Of a DNA stretch of 64,000 bases, positions 10,308 to 18,595 are shown one piece after another. Within the stretch, counting starts at the first letter, position 1. Each line of letters begins with the position of its first letter. The DNA is from Mycobacterium barrassiae (GTDB lineage Bacteria > Actinomycetota > Actinomycetes > Mycobacteriales > Mycobacteriaceae). The DNA is taken from NCBI RefSeq assembly GCF_025822765.1, contig NZ_JACKUK010000023.1, positions 203,367-267,366 on the forward strand, in the 5' to 3' direction. Both the position numbers and the translations under genes were made by a program. The notes under the pieces were generated by a model that ran no database searches, was not told the origin of the DNA, and saw only the letters and a list, made by a program, of their open reading frames with translations.

Positions 10308-10811
10308 TCAGGCGACGTCCTCGACGCAGACGGTGAAGTTGCGCTCGTCGTAGGGATAGCCCACACCCGTGGCGCACTGGTCCACGTCGGCGACGTTCTC
10401 CAGGATCTCGGTGACGCGCTGGCGGTTGGGCACCGAGGCGTCGTCGCAGTCCACCCGCACCGGATCCTTGTCGTTGGTGGGGTCGATGCTCATGCAGTCG
10501 CCCACCACCCAGTCGATGTCCATGCAGATCGTCGTGGTGGCATCGGAGAAGGCGCCGCGCATCGAGTAGTAGGAGTCGACATCCGCGGGGCAGAGGTCGC
10601 TGTCCTCGACGGTGGCAGCCACCTTGAAGTTGGAATCCCGGCTACCGCAGTCGACCTTGGTCACTTCGGGCCGTTCCGGGGTGCCGCCCGTCTTGAGGCA
10701 GTCGCCCACCGCCAGGTTCGCAGCGGAGCCGGACGAACAGCCGGTCAAAGCCCCCATCGAAGCCAGCAGGCCCGCGATCGCCGCTGCGGCGATCGCGGAG
10801 AGGTTCCGCAC
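10308..10811 (-). CDS. lppU: Lipoprotein LppU
   Basis: The 167-residue protein has a type II signal peptide ending in LTGC, with the lipid-modified cysteine at about position 25. The mature part has several cysteines (GDCLKTGG, KVDCGSRDSNF, ICMDIDWVVGDCMSID), suggesting disulfide-bonded extracytoplasmic repeats. It corresponds by position and character to Rv2784c LppU. The start lies 10 bp after the rpsO stop, so the two are probably cotranscribed. Its function is unknown. Confidence 0.88.
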   Translation of the reverse strand: MRNLSAIAAAAIAGLLASMGALTGCSSGSAANLAVGDCLKTGGTPERPEVTKVDCGSRDSNFKVAATVEDSDLCPADVDSYYSMRGAFSDATTTICMDIDWVVGDCMSIDPTNDKDPVRVDCDDASVPNRQRVTEILENVADVDQCATGVGYPYDERNFTVCVEDVA

Positions 10812-10821
10812 GTGCGTCGGG

Positions 10822-11091
10822 TCAGCGACGCAGGCCGAGCCGGTCGATCAAGGAGCGGTAGCGCTCCACGTCGACCTGGGCGACGTACTTCAGCAGGCGA
10901 CGCCTGCGGCCGACGAGCAGCAGCAGCCCGCGCCGCGAGTGGTGGTCGTGCTTGTGCTGCTTGAGATGCTCGGTGAGATCAGAGATGCGCCTGGTCAGCA
11001 GCGCGACCTGGGCCTCCGGCGAGCCGGTATCGGTGTCGTGCAGGCCGTACTCGCTGAGAATGGTCTTCTTCTGTTCGGCAGTGAGCGCCAC
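10822..11091 (-). CDS. rpsO: 30S ribosomal protein S15
   Basis: S15 is a primary 16S rRNA-binding protein of the 30S platform. The 89-residue sequence is a full match in length and motifs ([60 protein letters not shown]). A GGAG ribosome binding site lies 8 nt before the ATG. As in many bacteria it is close to the PNPase gene, here with lppU in between. Confidence 0.98.
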   Translation of the reverse strand: MALTAEQKKTILSEYGLHDTDTGSPEAQVALLTRRISDLTEHLKQHKHDHHSRRGLLLLVGRRRRLLKYVAQVDVERYRSLIDRLGLRR

Positions 11092-11191
11092 GAATTACTC
11101 CATCTATCGGTCCGCGAACAAGGGGTTTGTGTCCCCGTAAGAAGCGCAGCCACCGCGAACTGCAGCACGCGCTCGGTCGGGCGAGAGTCTA
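11092..11191 (-). promoter_or_regulatory. rpsO promoter and structured leader
   Basis: On the minus strand TAGACT (11191-11186) fits the -10 consensus and would give a leader of about 90 nt. The leader contains GGGG and CCCC blocks separated by 7 nt just before the Shine-Dalgarno region. S15 often autoregulates through such leaders, but the match to a known class is not established here. Confidence 0.4.
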
Positions 11192-11227
11192 GCAGCGCCG
11201 CCCCTGAGCTGCGAAATCCGCCGACTG

Positions 11228-11273
11228 CACGCTTGTTAGCACCCGGTCCTGGGCTTTCGTGTCAACAAGCGTG
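11228..11273. terminator. Hairpin after ribF (CACGCTTGTT / AACAAGCGTG)
   Basis: A perfect 10-bp inverted repeat (11228-11237 with 11264-11273) encloses 26 nt containing a smaller CCC/GGG stem. It lies 17 bp beyond the ribF stop and upstream of the rpsO promoter, so termination of ribF transcripts is the simplest role. A near-copy of the repeat is at 35291-35338. Confidence 0.55.
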
Positions 11274-11289
11274 GCACTCGGCGCAGAGT

Positions 11290-12264
11290 TCAGTGGGCGG
11301 CCAGGATGGCGCGGGCGCGTTCGGTGTCGACGCCCATCGCGGTGACCAGGTCCTCGACCTTGGCGAACTTCTCCTGCCCGCGGATGCGCGCGACGAAATC
11401 GACGGCGACATGCTGGCCGTACAGGTCTGCCGACGTGTCGAGCACGAACGCCTCCACCGTGCGGGTCCGCCCCGAGAACGTCGGGTTGGTACCGACCGAC
11501 ACCGCCGCCTGATAGCGCTCACCTGGGACGACGGTCCCGGCGATCGGTCCGTGGCCGAGCACGGTGAACCACGCCGCGTAGACGCCGTCGGCAGGGATGG
11601 CCGAATACATCGGCGGCGCCACGTTGGCGGTCGGAAAGCCCAGCACCTTGCCGCGTCCATCGCCGCGGACCACCACACCCTCGACGCGATGGGGGCGCCC
11701 AAGGGCCTCGCTGGCGGCGACGACATCGCCGGCGTCGACGCACGAGCGGATGTAGGTCGACGAGAACGTGACGGTCTCGTCGCGGTGGTGCTCGGACACC
11801 AGCGTCATGCTCTCTACCGCGAAGCCGAACCGCTCGCCCGCCTTGCGCAGCAGGCTGACGTTGCCCGCGGCCTTCTTGCCGAACGTGAAGTTCTCCCCGA
11901 CGACCACCTCGACGACATGCAGGCGCTCGACCAGCAGTTCGTGGATGTAGCGCTCGGGCGTCAGCTTCATGAAATCCGACGTGAACGGCATGACCAGGAA
12001 CACGTCGATGCCCATTTCCTCGACGAGCTCAGCACGCCGTGCCAGCGTCGTCAGCTGGGCGGGATGGCTGCCGGGGAAGACGACCTCCATCGGATGCGGA
12101 TCGAAGGTCATCAACACCGTCGGCACGCCGCGCGACCGACCCGCCTTCACCGCGTGGTTGATCAGCTCCTGATGGCCTCGGTGAACACCGTCGAACACGC
12201 CGATGGTGACGACACATCGGCCCCAGTCCGTCGGGATCTCGTCTTGTCCCCGCCAGCGCTGCAC
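11290..12264 (-). CDS. ribF: Bifunctional riboflavin kinase / FAD synthetase
   Basis: This enzyme converts riboflavin to FMN and then to FAD. The N-terminal nucleotidyltransferase domain has GVFDGVHRGHQ and the later segment FVLVMPFTSDF-like core. The C-terminal kinase domain carries GRGKVLGFPTANV and the catalytic NPTF motif (GTNPTFSGRTRTVEAF). The 324-residue length is standard. The GTG start lies 6 nt from TAGGCT (12276-12271 on the minus strand), predicting a leaderless transcript that is divergent from mntR. Confidence 0.97.
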   Translation of the reverse strand: MQRWRGQDEIPTDWGRCVVTIGVFDGVHRGHQELINHAVKAGRSRGVPTVLMTFDPHPMEVVFPGSHPAQLTTLARRAELVEEMGIDVFLVMPFTSDFMKLTPERYIHELLVERLHVVEVVVGENFTFGKKAAGNVSLLRKAGERFGFAVESMTLVSEHHRDETVTFSSTYIRSCVDAGDVVAASEALGRPHRVEGVVVRGDGRGKVLGFPTANVAPPMYSAIPADGVYAAWFTVLGHGPIAGTVVPGERYQAAVSVGTNPTFSGRTRTVEAFVLDTSADLYGQHVAVDFVARIRGQEKFAKVEDLVTAMGVDTERARAILAAH

Positions 12265-12270
12265 AGCGCA

Positions 12271-12336
12271 AGCCTACGGCGCGGCCGCCACGACGGTCCG
12301 GCTAGATCACCACATCAGGCGACAACTGCCTAGAAT
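12271..12336. promoter_or_regulatory. Divergent leaderless promoters of ribF and mntR
   Basis: For ribF, the minus-strand hexamer TAGGCT (12276-12271) ends 6 nt before the GTG at 12264. For mntR, TAGAAT (12331-12336) ends exactly 7 nt before the GTG at 12344. Neither gene has a clear ribosome binding site, which fits leaderless initiation. Confidence 0.55.
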
Positions 12337-12343
12337 TTGACCT

Positions 12344-13048
12344 GTGAATCCGAACGGTAACCCGCGCGACCTGACGATGGTCGCCCAGGATTACCTCAAA
12401 GTCATCTGGACGGCCCAGGAGTGGTCGCACGAGAAGGTCAGCACGAAGATGCTGGCCGAGCGGATCGGGGTGTCCGCGAGCACCGCGTCGGAGTCCATCC
12501 GCAAGCTGGCCGATCAGGGACTCGTCGATCACGAGAAATACGGCGCCGTGACGCTGACTGCCGCCGGCCGCGCGGCCGCGCTGGCGATGGTGCGCCGGCA
12601 CCGGTTGATGGAGACCTTCCTCGTCCGCGAGCTCGGCTACAGCTGGGACGAGGTGCACGACGAGGCCGAGGTGCTCGAGCACGCCGTGTCCGACACGATG
12701 CTCGATCGCATCGACGCCAAGCTCGGCCATCCCACCCGCGACCCGCACGGCGATCCGATTCCCGCCGCGGACGGCCATGTGCCGACCCCCGATGCGCGGC
12801 AGCTGTCGATCTGCCGCGACGGCGACACCGGAGTCGTCGCCCGGATCTCGGACGCCGATCCGGAGATGTTGCGGTACTTCGACAGCGTCGGCATCAGCCT
12901 GGACTCGCGGCTGATGGTGCTGGCCCGGCGTGACTTCGCGGGCATGATATCCGTCGCCGTCAAGCCCGCCGGTTCGGGTGAACACGAAAAGGGCACCACA
13001 GTGGAGTTGGGAAGCCCTGCCGCAGAAGCGATCTGGGTGGTCAGCTAG
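12344..13048 (+). CDS. mntR: DtxR/MntR family metal-dependent repressor
   Basis: The 234-residue regulator has an N-terminal winged helix (LTMVAQDYLKVIWTAQEW through VSASTASESIRKLADQGLVDHEKYG). A metal-binding dimerisation domain follows (RHRLMETFLVRELGYSWDEVHDEAEVLEHAVSD). A C-terminal SH3-like FeoA domain completes it. The Cys position of DtxR is occupied differently from iron-type IdeR, and synteny matches Rv2788 (SirR/MntR), so manganese sensing is favoured. It is divergent to ribF and convergent to truB, with one base between stops. Confidence 0.9.
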   Translation: MNPNGNPRDLTMVAQDYLKVIWTAQEWSHEKVSTKMLAERIGVSASTASESIRKLADQGLVDHEKYGAVTLTAAGRAAALAMVRRHRLMETFLVRELGYSWDEVHDEAEVLEHAVSDTMLDRIDAKLGHPTRDPHGDPIPAADGHVPTPDARQLSICRDGDTGVVARISDADPEMLRYFDSVGISLDSRLMVLARRDFAGMISVAVKPAGSGEHEKGTTVELGSPAAEAIWVVS

Positions 13049-13049
13049 C

Positions 13050-13991
13050 TCACAACGTGGCAGGGCGCAACACGACGACAGACCGCGTGCGCGCCGCTTC
13101 GTCGCGCAGCAATGCGATCACCTTCCCGTCGGGCGACGTCGCGGCGTAGGTCCCGTCGATGCCGGCCGGCTCCAGTGCCCTGCCGTGCCGGGTGTGCTCG
13201 GCCTCCTCGGCAGTGAGGTCACGGCGCGGGAAGGTGAGCAGACACGCCTCGTCGAGCGAGTAGGAAAGGCGCGGCCGTTCGGCCAGCTCATCGAGAAGTA
13301 CGGCCTGGTCGAGCCCGAAGCGCCCGACACGGGTCCGTCGCAGCGCAGTGAGATGTCCACCGACGCCCAGCGCCTCGCCGACGTCCCGTGCCAGGGCGCG
13401 GATGTACGTGCCGCTGGAGCAGTCGACCTCGACATCGACGTCGAGCAGGTCGCCGTCGCTTCGTACGTCGAGCACATCGAAGCGGTCGATGCGGACCCTG
13501 CGCGACTCGAGTTCGACGGTCTGCCCTTCGCGCGTCAGCTTGTAGGCCCGTTGACCGCCGACCTTGATGGCACTGACGGCCGAAGGGATCTGGTCGATGT
13601 CACCGCGCAGCGCGGCCACCGCCGTCTGGATCTGCGCCTCGGTCACATGGGCGGCCGAAACCGTCTGCAGCATTTCGCCTTCGGCGTCCTCGGTCGACGT
13701 GGTCTGGCCCAGCCTGATGGTCGCGGCGTAGGACTTGTCGGTGGCGGTCAGCATGCCGAGGATCTTGGTGGCCCGGTCGATGCCGACGACCAGGACTCCG
13801 GTCGCCATCGGGTCGAGAGTGCCTGCGTGCCCGACCTTTCGGGTGCCGAAGATGCGCCTGCAGCGGCCGACGACGTCATGACTGGTCATGCCCGCCGGCT
13901 TGTCCACCACGACAAGTCCGGCTGTGCTAGTTCCCCGGTCGCTTCGCTCTCCCCTGGCCTGCGGCCGTGGGCCCAGCCCGCCGGAACTCAC
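13050..13991 (-). CDS. truB: tRNA pseudouridine(55) synthase
   Basis: TruB makes the universal pseudouridine-55 in the tRNA T arm. The catalytic aspartate lies in [16 protein letters not shown], preceded by [16 protein letters not shown]. Later motifs YAATIRLG and [15 protein letters not shown] are family hallmarks. The product is 313 residues. The GTG start shares GTGA with the pptT stop, a 4-bp overlap that couples translation. The first 24 residues before the conserved core are low in similarity and a later start is possible. Confidence 0.96.
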   Translation of the reverse strand: MSSGGLGPRPQARGERSDRGTSTAGLVVVDKPAGMTSHDVVGRCRRIFGTRKVGHAGTLDPMATGVLVVGIDRATKILGMLTATDKSYAATIRLGQTTSTEDAEGEMLQTVSAAHVTEAQIQTAVAALRGDIDQIPSAVSAIKVGGQRAYKLTREGQTVELESRRVRIDRFDVLDVRSDGDLLDVDVEVDCSSGTYIRALARDVGEALGVGGHLTALRRTRVGRFGLDQAVLLDELAERPRLSYSLDEACLLTFPRRDLTAEEAEHTRHGRALEPAGIDGTYAATSPDGKVIALLRDEAARTRSVVVLRPATL

Positions 13992-14668
13992 AGCACGATC
14001 GCCGTCAGCGCCAACCCGTCACGCACGGACCACCGGCCCGACAACGTCTCCACCGGCGGACCCGACAGTGCGGCCGGATCGATCAGGATCCGTGACTCGA
14101 ACTGACCCGAGGTGCCGCTGTCGTCGACGTCGAACGTGATGTGTGCATCCTCGAATCCCAGCCAGCGTTTCGTCAGCGGAAACCACGCCTTGTAGGTGGC
14201 TTCCTTGGCGCAGAACAGGATTCGATCCCAGTGCAGTCCGTCGGGCAGCGCACGCAGTTCGGCGCGCTCCCCCGGCAGGCTGACGGCGTCGAGGACGCCA
14301 TTCGGCAGGACGCCGTGCGGCTCGGCGTCGATACCCACCGAACGAACCTCGCCGTGCCGGCCCACCGCGGCTCCGCGGAAGCCCTCGCAGTGGGTGAGGC
14401 TGCCGACGATGCCGTCGGGCCAACACGGTTCGCCCTTCTCCCCCTTGAGAATCGGCACGGGTCCGACACCGAGTTCGGACAGCGCTTCGCGCGCGCAATA
14501 GCGCACGGTGATGAATTCGTTGCGCCGCTTGGCCACCGACTTGGCGATCAGCGGCTCTTCTTCGGGCAGCGGCTTCAGTTCCGGTGGGTCGGTGTACATC
14601 TCGGCGGCGGCGAGCGCCTGCGCATCGCCGGGCAGTACGCCAGAGAGCAGGGTGGCCATGACCGTCAT
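13988..14668 (-). CDS. pptT: 4'-phosphopantetheinyl transferase PptT
   Basis: PptT activates acyl and peptidyl carrier proteins of mycolic-acid, lipid and siderophore synthesis by transferring phosphopantetheine from CoA. The family motifs are SVGIDAEPH (magnesium-binding Asp and Glu) and [16 protein letters not shown]. The N-terminal [16 protein letters not shown] is also typical. The start [10 protein letters not shown] at 14668 gives 226 residues and overlaps the pptH stop by 4 bp (ATGA). A longer reading frame extends upstream but only inside pptH. Essentiality is known for the M. tuberculosis orthologue. Confidence 0.97.
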   Translation of the reverse strand: MTVMATLLSGVLPGDAQALAAAEMYTDPPELKPLPEEEPLIAKSVAKRRNEFITVRYCAREALSELGVGPVPILKGEKGEPCWPDGIVGSLTHCEGFRGAAVGRHGEVRSVGIDAEPHGVLPNGVLDAVSLPGERAELRALPDGLHWDRILFCAKEATYKAWFPLTKRWLGFEDAHITFDVDDSGTSGQFESRILIDPAALSGPPVETLSGRWSVRDGLALTAIVL

Positions 14669-15615
14669 GGCTGCCTGGCCTTGATCCGCTCCTGCACCTT
14701 CTGGGCGTGGTCGCGCATCTCCTGGGTGATCTCGAAGTGTCCGCCGAACTCGTTGAGATAGCCGGGCGCATACTTCGGGTCCGGGAGCACCTGACGAAGC
14801 CAGCGATAGGGCTTGCGGCGGCGCCATTCCCGCGGATACCCGACGGAGACCTCTTCATGGCGCACCCCGTCGTACCAGGTGGTGCGTGGGATGTGCAGAT
14901 GCCCGTACACCGAACACACCGCGTTGTAGCGGGTGTGCCAGTCGGCGGTGGCCGTGGTGCCACACCACAGCGAGAACTCGGGATAGAACATCGCGTCGCA
15001 GGGTTCGCGGACCAGTGGGAAGTGGTTCACCAAGACGGTCGGCGTCATCCAGTCGAGGTCCTCGAGCCGCTTGCGGGTGGAGGCCACCCGGTCGCGGCAC
15101 CACGCATCACGCGTGGCGTAGGGCTCGGATGACAGCAGGAACTCGTCGGTTCCGACGACATTGCGCTCGCGGGCGATGGCCAATCCCTCTGCCTTGGTCG
15201 CGGCCCCCTGCGGCAAGAACGTGTAGTCGTACAGCAGGAACATCGGCACGATGGTCGCCGGACCACCCTCTTCGGTCCACACCGGGAACGGGTGCTCGGG
15301 GGTGATGATGCCCATCTCGTCGCACATGTTGACGAGGTAGTCGTAGCGGGCCTTGCCGAAGATCTGCATCGGATCGCGGTTGGTGGTCCACAGCTCGTGG
15401 TTGCCTGGCACCCAGATCACCTTGGCGAAGCGCTTCCGCAGCAGGTCCAGCGCCCAGTGGATCTCGTCGGTGCGCTCGCCGACGTCGCCCGCGACGATCA
15501 GCCAGTCGTCGGGGGTGGACGGGTAGAGCGACTCGGTGACGGGCTTGTTGCCCGTGTGACCGGTGTGCAGGTCGCTGATGGCCCAGAGAGTGGGCTGCCG
15601 GCCGTCACGTGTCAC
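14665..15615 (-). CDS. pptH: Metallophosphoesterase, phosphopantetheinyl hydrolase PptH
   Basis: This calcineurin-like phosphoesterase has AISDLHTGH, GDVGER, PGNHELW and the C-terminal GHLH (VYGHLHIPRT), all metal-ligand motifs. The M. tuberculosis orthologue Rv2795c is reported to remove phosphopantetheine from carrier proteins, opposing PptT. The GTG at 15615 was chosen because GGAGG lies 4 nt upstream, and it gives 316 residues. A longer frame starts at 15660. The overlap with pptT couples the antagonistic pair. Confidence 0.92.
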   Translation of the reverse strand: MTRDGRQPTLWAISDLHTGHTGNKPVTESLYPSTPDDWLIVAGDVGERTDEIHWALDLLRKRFAKVIWVPGNHELWTTNRDPMQIFGKARYDYLVNMCDEMGIITPEHPFPVWTEEGGPATIVPMFLLYDYTFLPQGAATKAEGLAIARERNVVGTDEFLLSSEPYATRDAWCRDRVASTRKRLEDLDWMTPTVLVNHFPLVREPCDAMFYPEFSLWCGTTATADWHTRYNAVCSVYGHLHIPRTTWYDGVRHEEVSVGYPREWRRRKPYRWLRQVLPDPKYAPGYLNEFGGHFEITQEMRDHAQKVQERIKARQP

Positions 15616-15770
15616 AGCCCTCCAGCCTACGTGCGGGTAGCGAAACCTCTCGCACTCCAACTAGAACAGGTTCTCGTTTCCGCTTCGGCCGGTCCGCCCC
15701 GGCCGCTACACTCCCGGGCAGGGTCGGTCCCGATGACGGCGGCCGCGCCGCCACGACACTAAGGGGTGGA

Positions 15771-16364
15771 ATGGTCGCCAAGCTGCGCATTCTCGCAGCG
15801 TTGTGTGCGCTGGTCGCGGCGGTCGTCGTAATGAGCCAGTCCAATTCCGACGGCCCTCTGCAGGTCCGGGCCGCCGACATTCCGATGACCAACGTCACAA
15901 CCAGCATCAAGTACCCGGTCGTCGAGACCGTCGACCCGGACCCGTTCAGCCCGTGCCGCGACATTCCGCTCGACGCCGTCGCGGCGCTCGGCCTCGCCTT
16001 CACGCCGCCGTCCCCCGAGGAGGGGCTGCGGTGCAAGTACGACGCCGGCAACTATCAGTTGACCATCGAGCCGTTCGTGTGGAAGAAGTTCGAGGAGTCC
16101 TTGCCCGCCGACGCCGTCCAGCTCGACATCGACGGTCACCGCGCTGCGCAGTGGTGGGTGATGAAGCCGACCGACTGGAACAACCGGTGGTGGATCACCT
16201 GCGCGATGGCGTTCGACACCAGCTACGGCATGATCCAGCAGACGCTGTTCTACTCACCGATCTACTCCAACCCCGCCCCCGACTGCATGCAGACCAACCT
16301 GCAGCGCGCCCACGACCTGATCCCCTATTACAAGTTCCAGGGCGACGGCGACACTAGCCAGTGA
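15771..16364 (+). CDS. Secreted or membrane-anchored DUF3558-like protein
   Basis: The 197-residue product has a hydrophobic N-terminal helix (LRILAALCALVAAVVVM). The mature domain follows with PFSPCRDIPLDAVAALGLAF and later EGLRCKYD, ITCAMAF and APDCMQTNL. The pattern of four cysteines after an FxPCxxIP motif matches the actinobacterial DUF3558 family, which is usually lipid-anchored. Here no proper lipobox is seen. The ATG at 15771 has AAGGGGTGGA before it. The gene converges on the next one with an 11-bp tail-to-tail overlap. Confidence 0.75.
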   Translation: MVAKLRILAALCALVAAVVVMSQSNSDGPLQVRAADIPMTNVTTSIKYPVVETVDPDPFSPCRDIPLDAVAALGLAFTPPSPEEGLRCKYDAGNYQLTIEPFVWKKFEESLPADAVQLDIDGHRAAQWWVMKPTDWNNRWWITCAMAFDTSYGMIQQTLFYSPIYSNPAPDCMQTNLQRAHDLIPYYKFQGDGDTSQ

Positions 16365-17415
16365 TCTTGTCCATCGGGCTCGACCGTTCGAGCATGCCGA
16401 TGGCCTCTTCACCGTCCCACCGGTAGCGCACGCCGGCCTGCTGAAGCGCCGGAAACGTCCAGTTGGCCATCTTCTCCAGCATCTCCGCGGGGACCTCGCT
16501 GGGATCGGTGATGTCGTGTGTCGACACCACCGTCTCGCCCTCGATTCGCACTGTGCCGCTTTCGGTTTCGAGCACGACCGAGACGTCCCCGCCGCGAGCC
16601 TGCAGCCGCCGCAGCCACGGCGCTGCCACGACCCGGGCCGGAATCAGCTTCCCCTCGCCGAGATAGACGTACCCCTCGTTGAACGCCGGCTCGCCGTCGG
16701 GCCGCGGCGGATAGGCGATGTAGCCGAACGCCCTACCGTCCGGGAACAGCGCCGACTGCCAGCAGTGTCCCCAGAAGCCCTCCAGCCTGCGCACGCCCTG
16801 GCGGCGGATTCGCAGGCCGGTGCCGCTGAAGTCGTGTTGTTCCCCCGCCACGTGAACCGCGCCCGTCGCACGGAACAGCTGCTCGTAGCGCGGCCCTCCC
16901 ATCAGGTCGCCCACGATCGATGTCTTCAGCTGCGCGTCAGCGTCGGCCTGCAACGCGCCCTGCACCCACGGCGGGACCGCCATCTTCGCCTCGACCTCGA
17001 AGCGCAGATCGACCCGAGGCCCGTCCTTGCGCCCCGCGATCAGATCGGTCGACGACGTCGCAACGGCCTGCCCGTCGAACGTCATCGACCACACGTCGAA
17101 CGGTTCGACACACCTGAACACCAGCGGGCCAGCACCCAGCACCGTCGGCCTCCCGTCCGGACCCGCCGACGGCAGACTCTTGCCCTCGTCACGCAGCCGG
17201 TACACCCGGCCGTCGGCGAAGGCGACATTGACCTGCACGCCGTGCGCCTCCCAATTCGCGGCGACGGCCTCGATTCCGATGCGCGGCAGCCCGACCTCAC
17301 CGCGATCGTCGAGGACCCAGAAGCTCACCGAATCCCGCATCTCCGGGTCGTCCGGTCGCTCGGCGAACATGTATTCGCGCAGCGGGTCGATGCCACCGGT
17401 CAGATCAATCGGCAT
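16354..17415 (-). CDS. Conserved hypothetical protein cotranscribed with sulfotransferase
   Basis: I do not recognise a characterised family with certainty. The 353-residue protein is soluble and rich in beta-strand patterns (SFWVLDDRGEVGLPRIGIEAV, VDLRFEVEAKMAVPPWVQG). It contains HDFSGTGLRIRRQGVRRLEGFWGHCWQSALFPDG, reminiscent of lipocalin-like hydratase/AttH-type proteins, but this is a weak impression. It overlaps the upstream sulfotransferase by 11 bp, so the two are coexpressed and may act on the same lipid or steroid-like substrate. Confidence 0.8.
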   Translation of the reverse strand: MPIDLTGGIDPLREYMFAERPDDPEMRDSVSFWVLDDRGEVGLPRIGIEAVAANWEAHGVQVNVAFADGRVYRLRDEGKSLPSAGPDGRPTVLGAGPLVFRCVEPFDVWSMTFDGQAVATSSTDLIAGRKDGPRVDLRFEVEAKMAVPPWVQGALQADADAQLKTSIVGDLMGGPRYEQLFRATGAVHVAGEQHDFSGTGLRIRRQGVRRLEGFWGHCWQSALFPDGRAFGYIAYPPRPDGEPAFNEGYVYLGEGKLIPARVVAAPWLRRLQARGGDVSVVLETESGTVRIEGETVVSTHDITDPSEVPAEMLEKMANWTFPALQQAGVRYRWDGEEAIGMLERSSPMDKITG

Positions 17416-18538
17416 GCGAGGCTCCCAAGTAGGTGTCGACGTAGGTGGCGAACAGCGGGCGAATTGCGTTGAGGTCCAAGCCGAACACCTCAGGATCAGC
17501 CTTCGGATGCGGTTCCCGGTTCTCGGCGTTCTCGGCCCACCAGGTGCGCATGCCGTCCTCGAACTCGTCGGTCACGGGCTCACCGAGCCAGTCGTACATC
17601 CGGCGTACCTCGCCTACCGGGTCGTTCTGCATCGCGCGAAAGTGGATGTCGTAGAAGCGATCATCGGCGCCCGCGGCCCGGAACTTCAGCACGCGGTCCA
17701 TGCCCGTCGACCATTGCTTGACGTTGAGCTCACCGAGGTACCGATGGTCGACCTCGTCAGTGAATCCTCCGACGATGTCGGTGTACACGTCGACGACCGA
17801 CAGCATCACGTCGGTCGGGTCGCGGTGCGTCATCACGAATCTCGCATCGGGAAACACCCGGTCGAGGTAGTCGAGCGAGATCACGTGGGCCGGCGACTTC
17901 AGCCGCCACGGCCGTCTCGGCTCCCCCCACTGCAGAAGCTTGAGCACGCGTCGCTCGTAGCGGTAGGTGGAGGTGAAGTCGGCGCGCTCGAGCAGCCAGT
18001 CGGAGTAGGACGGGATCTGCGCGAAGGCCTGAAACATCTGGGATTTGAAGTCGAGCGCCATCAGGTCGAGGCATTCCATCGGCCCCTGAACGTCGTTGGG
18101 CACGTGATGGCGGGTACCGACGGTGACGGGTCGCTGATCGGGCGGGATCCTCGGATCCTCGCCGCGGACCGTCGACGGCGGCGGGCACGGCCGAGTGGAC
18201 TCCCAGCTGCGCAGGTAACGGCCGTGCGGATCCCGGGCCAGCAGGAACGACAGCGCGGTCGATCCGGTGCGGGGTAGGCCGAGGCCGAACAGCGGCGCGT
18301 CGATGGGCTCGTCGTCGATCTCGGGGTGCCTGCGGTACCAGTCCTCGACCTGCAGTCGCTGGCACAGATGCAGCCCCAGGCGGTCGTAGACGAACGCCTC
18401 GCCCCTGGCGTTCAGTCGCGCTTCGTCCTGCAGGGCGCGCACCAGGATCTCCAGGCCCTCGCGGAACGAATCGTCGCCGAAGTCGTCGAGGCCGGTGCGC
18501 TCGACGGCGGCGGCCATCAACTCGGCCGGTGATGCCAC
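17405..18538 (-). CDS. Sulfotransferase family protein (PAPS-dependent)
   Basis: The 377-residue enzyme has the 5'-phosphosulfate loop GLPRTGSTALS near residue 85. The 3'-phosphate strand VMTHRDPTDVMLSV lies near residue 240, both needed for PAPS binding. Such enzymes sulfate lipids, sterols or sugars, and the acceptor cannot be predicted. The GTG start has GGGAGG 7 nt upstream. Its promoter region is shared with the divergent TetR gene through a 14-bp palindrome. Confidence 0.88.
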   Translation of the reverse strand: MASPAELMAAAVERTGLDDFGDDSFREGLEILVRALQDEARLNARGEAFVYDRLGLHLCQRLQVEDWYRRHPEIDDEPIDAPLFGLGLPRTGSTALSFLLARDPHGRYLRSWESTRPCPPPSTVRGEDPRIPPDQRPVTVGTRHHVPNDVQGPMECLDLMALDFKSQMFQAFAQIPSYSDWLLERADFTSTYRYERRVLKLLQWGEPRRPWRLKSPAHVISLDYLDRVFPDARFVMTHRDPTDVMLSVVDVYTDIVGGFTDEVDHRYLGELNVKQWSTGMDRVLKFRAAGADDRFYDIHFRAMQNDPVGEVRRMYDWLGEPVTDEFEDGMRTWWAENAENREPHPKADPEVFGLDLNAIRPLFATYVDTYLGASHAD

Positions 18539-18575
18539 GCCGCACCTCCCGATCGTCGAGAGCTCCCAAATTGAT

Positions 18576-18589
18576 GACAGTATACTGTC
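18576..18589. promoter_or_regulatory. Palindromic operator with shared -10 between TetR and sulfotransferase genes
   Basis: GACAGTATACTGTC is a perfect 14-bp palindrome. Read on either strand it contains TATACT, a strong -10 hexamer. On the plus strand it ends 9 nt before the TetR ATG at 18596. On the minus strand it would start sulfotransferase mRNA near 18571, leaving a short leader with the GGGAGG site. One repressor dimer could silence both directions. Confidence 0.7.
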
Positions 18590-18595
18590 GCCATT

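Noticed and set aside
8703-10964. 753-residue plus-strand frame opposite gpsI and lppU
   Set aside because: It runs across three real minus-strand genes and its composition is a shadow of their codon use.
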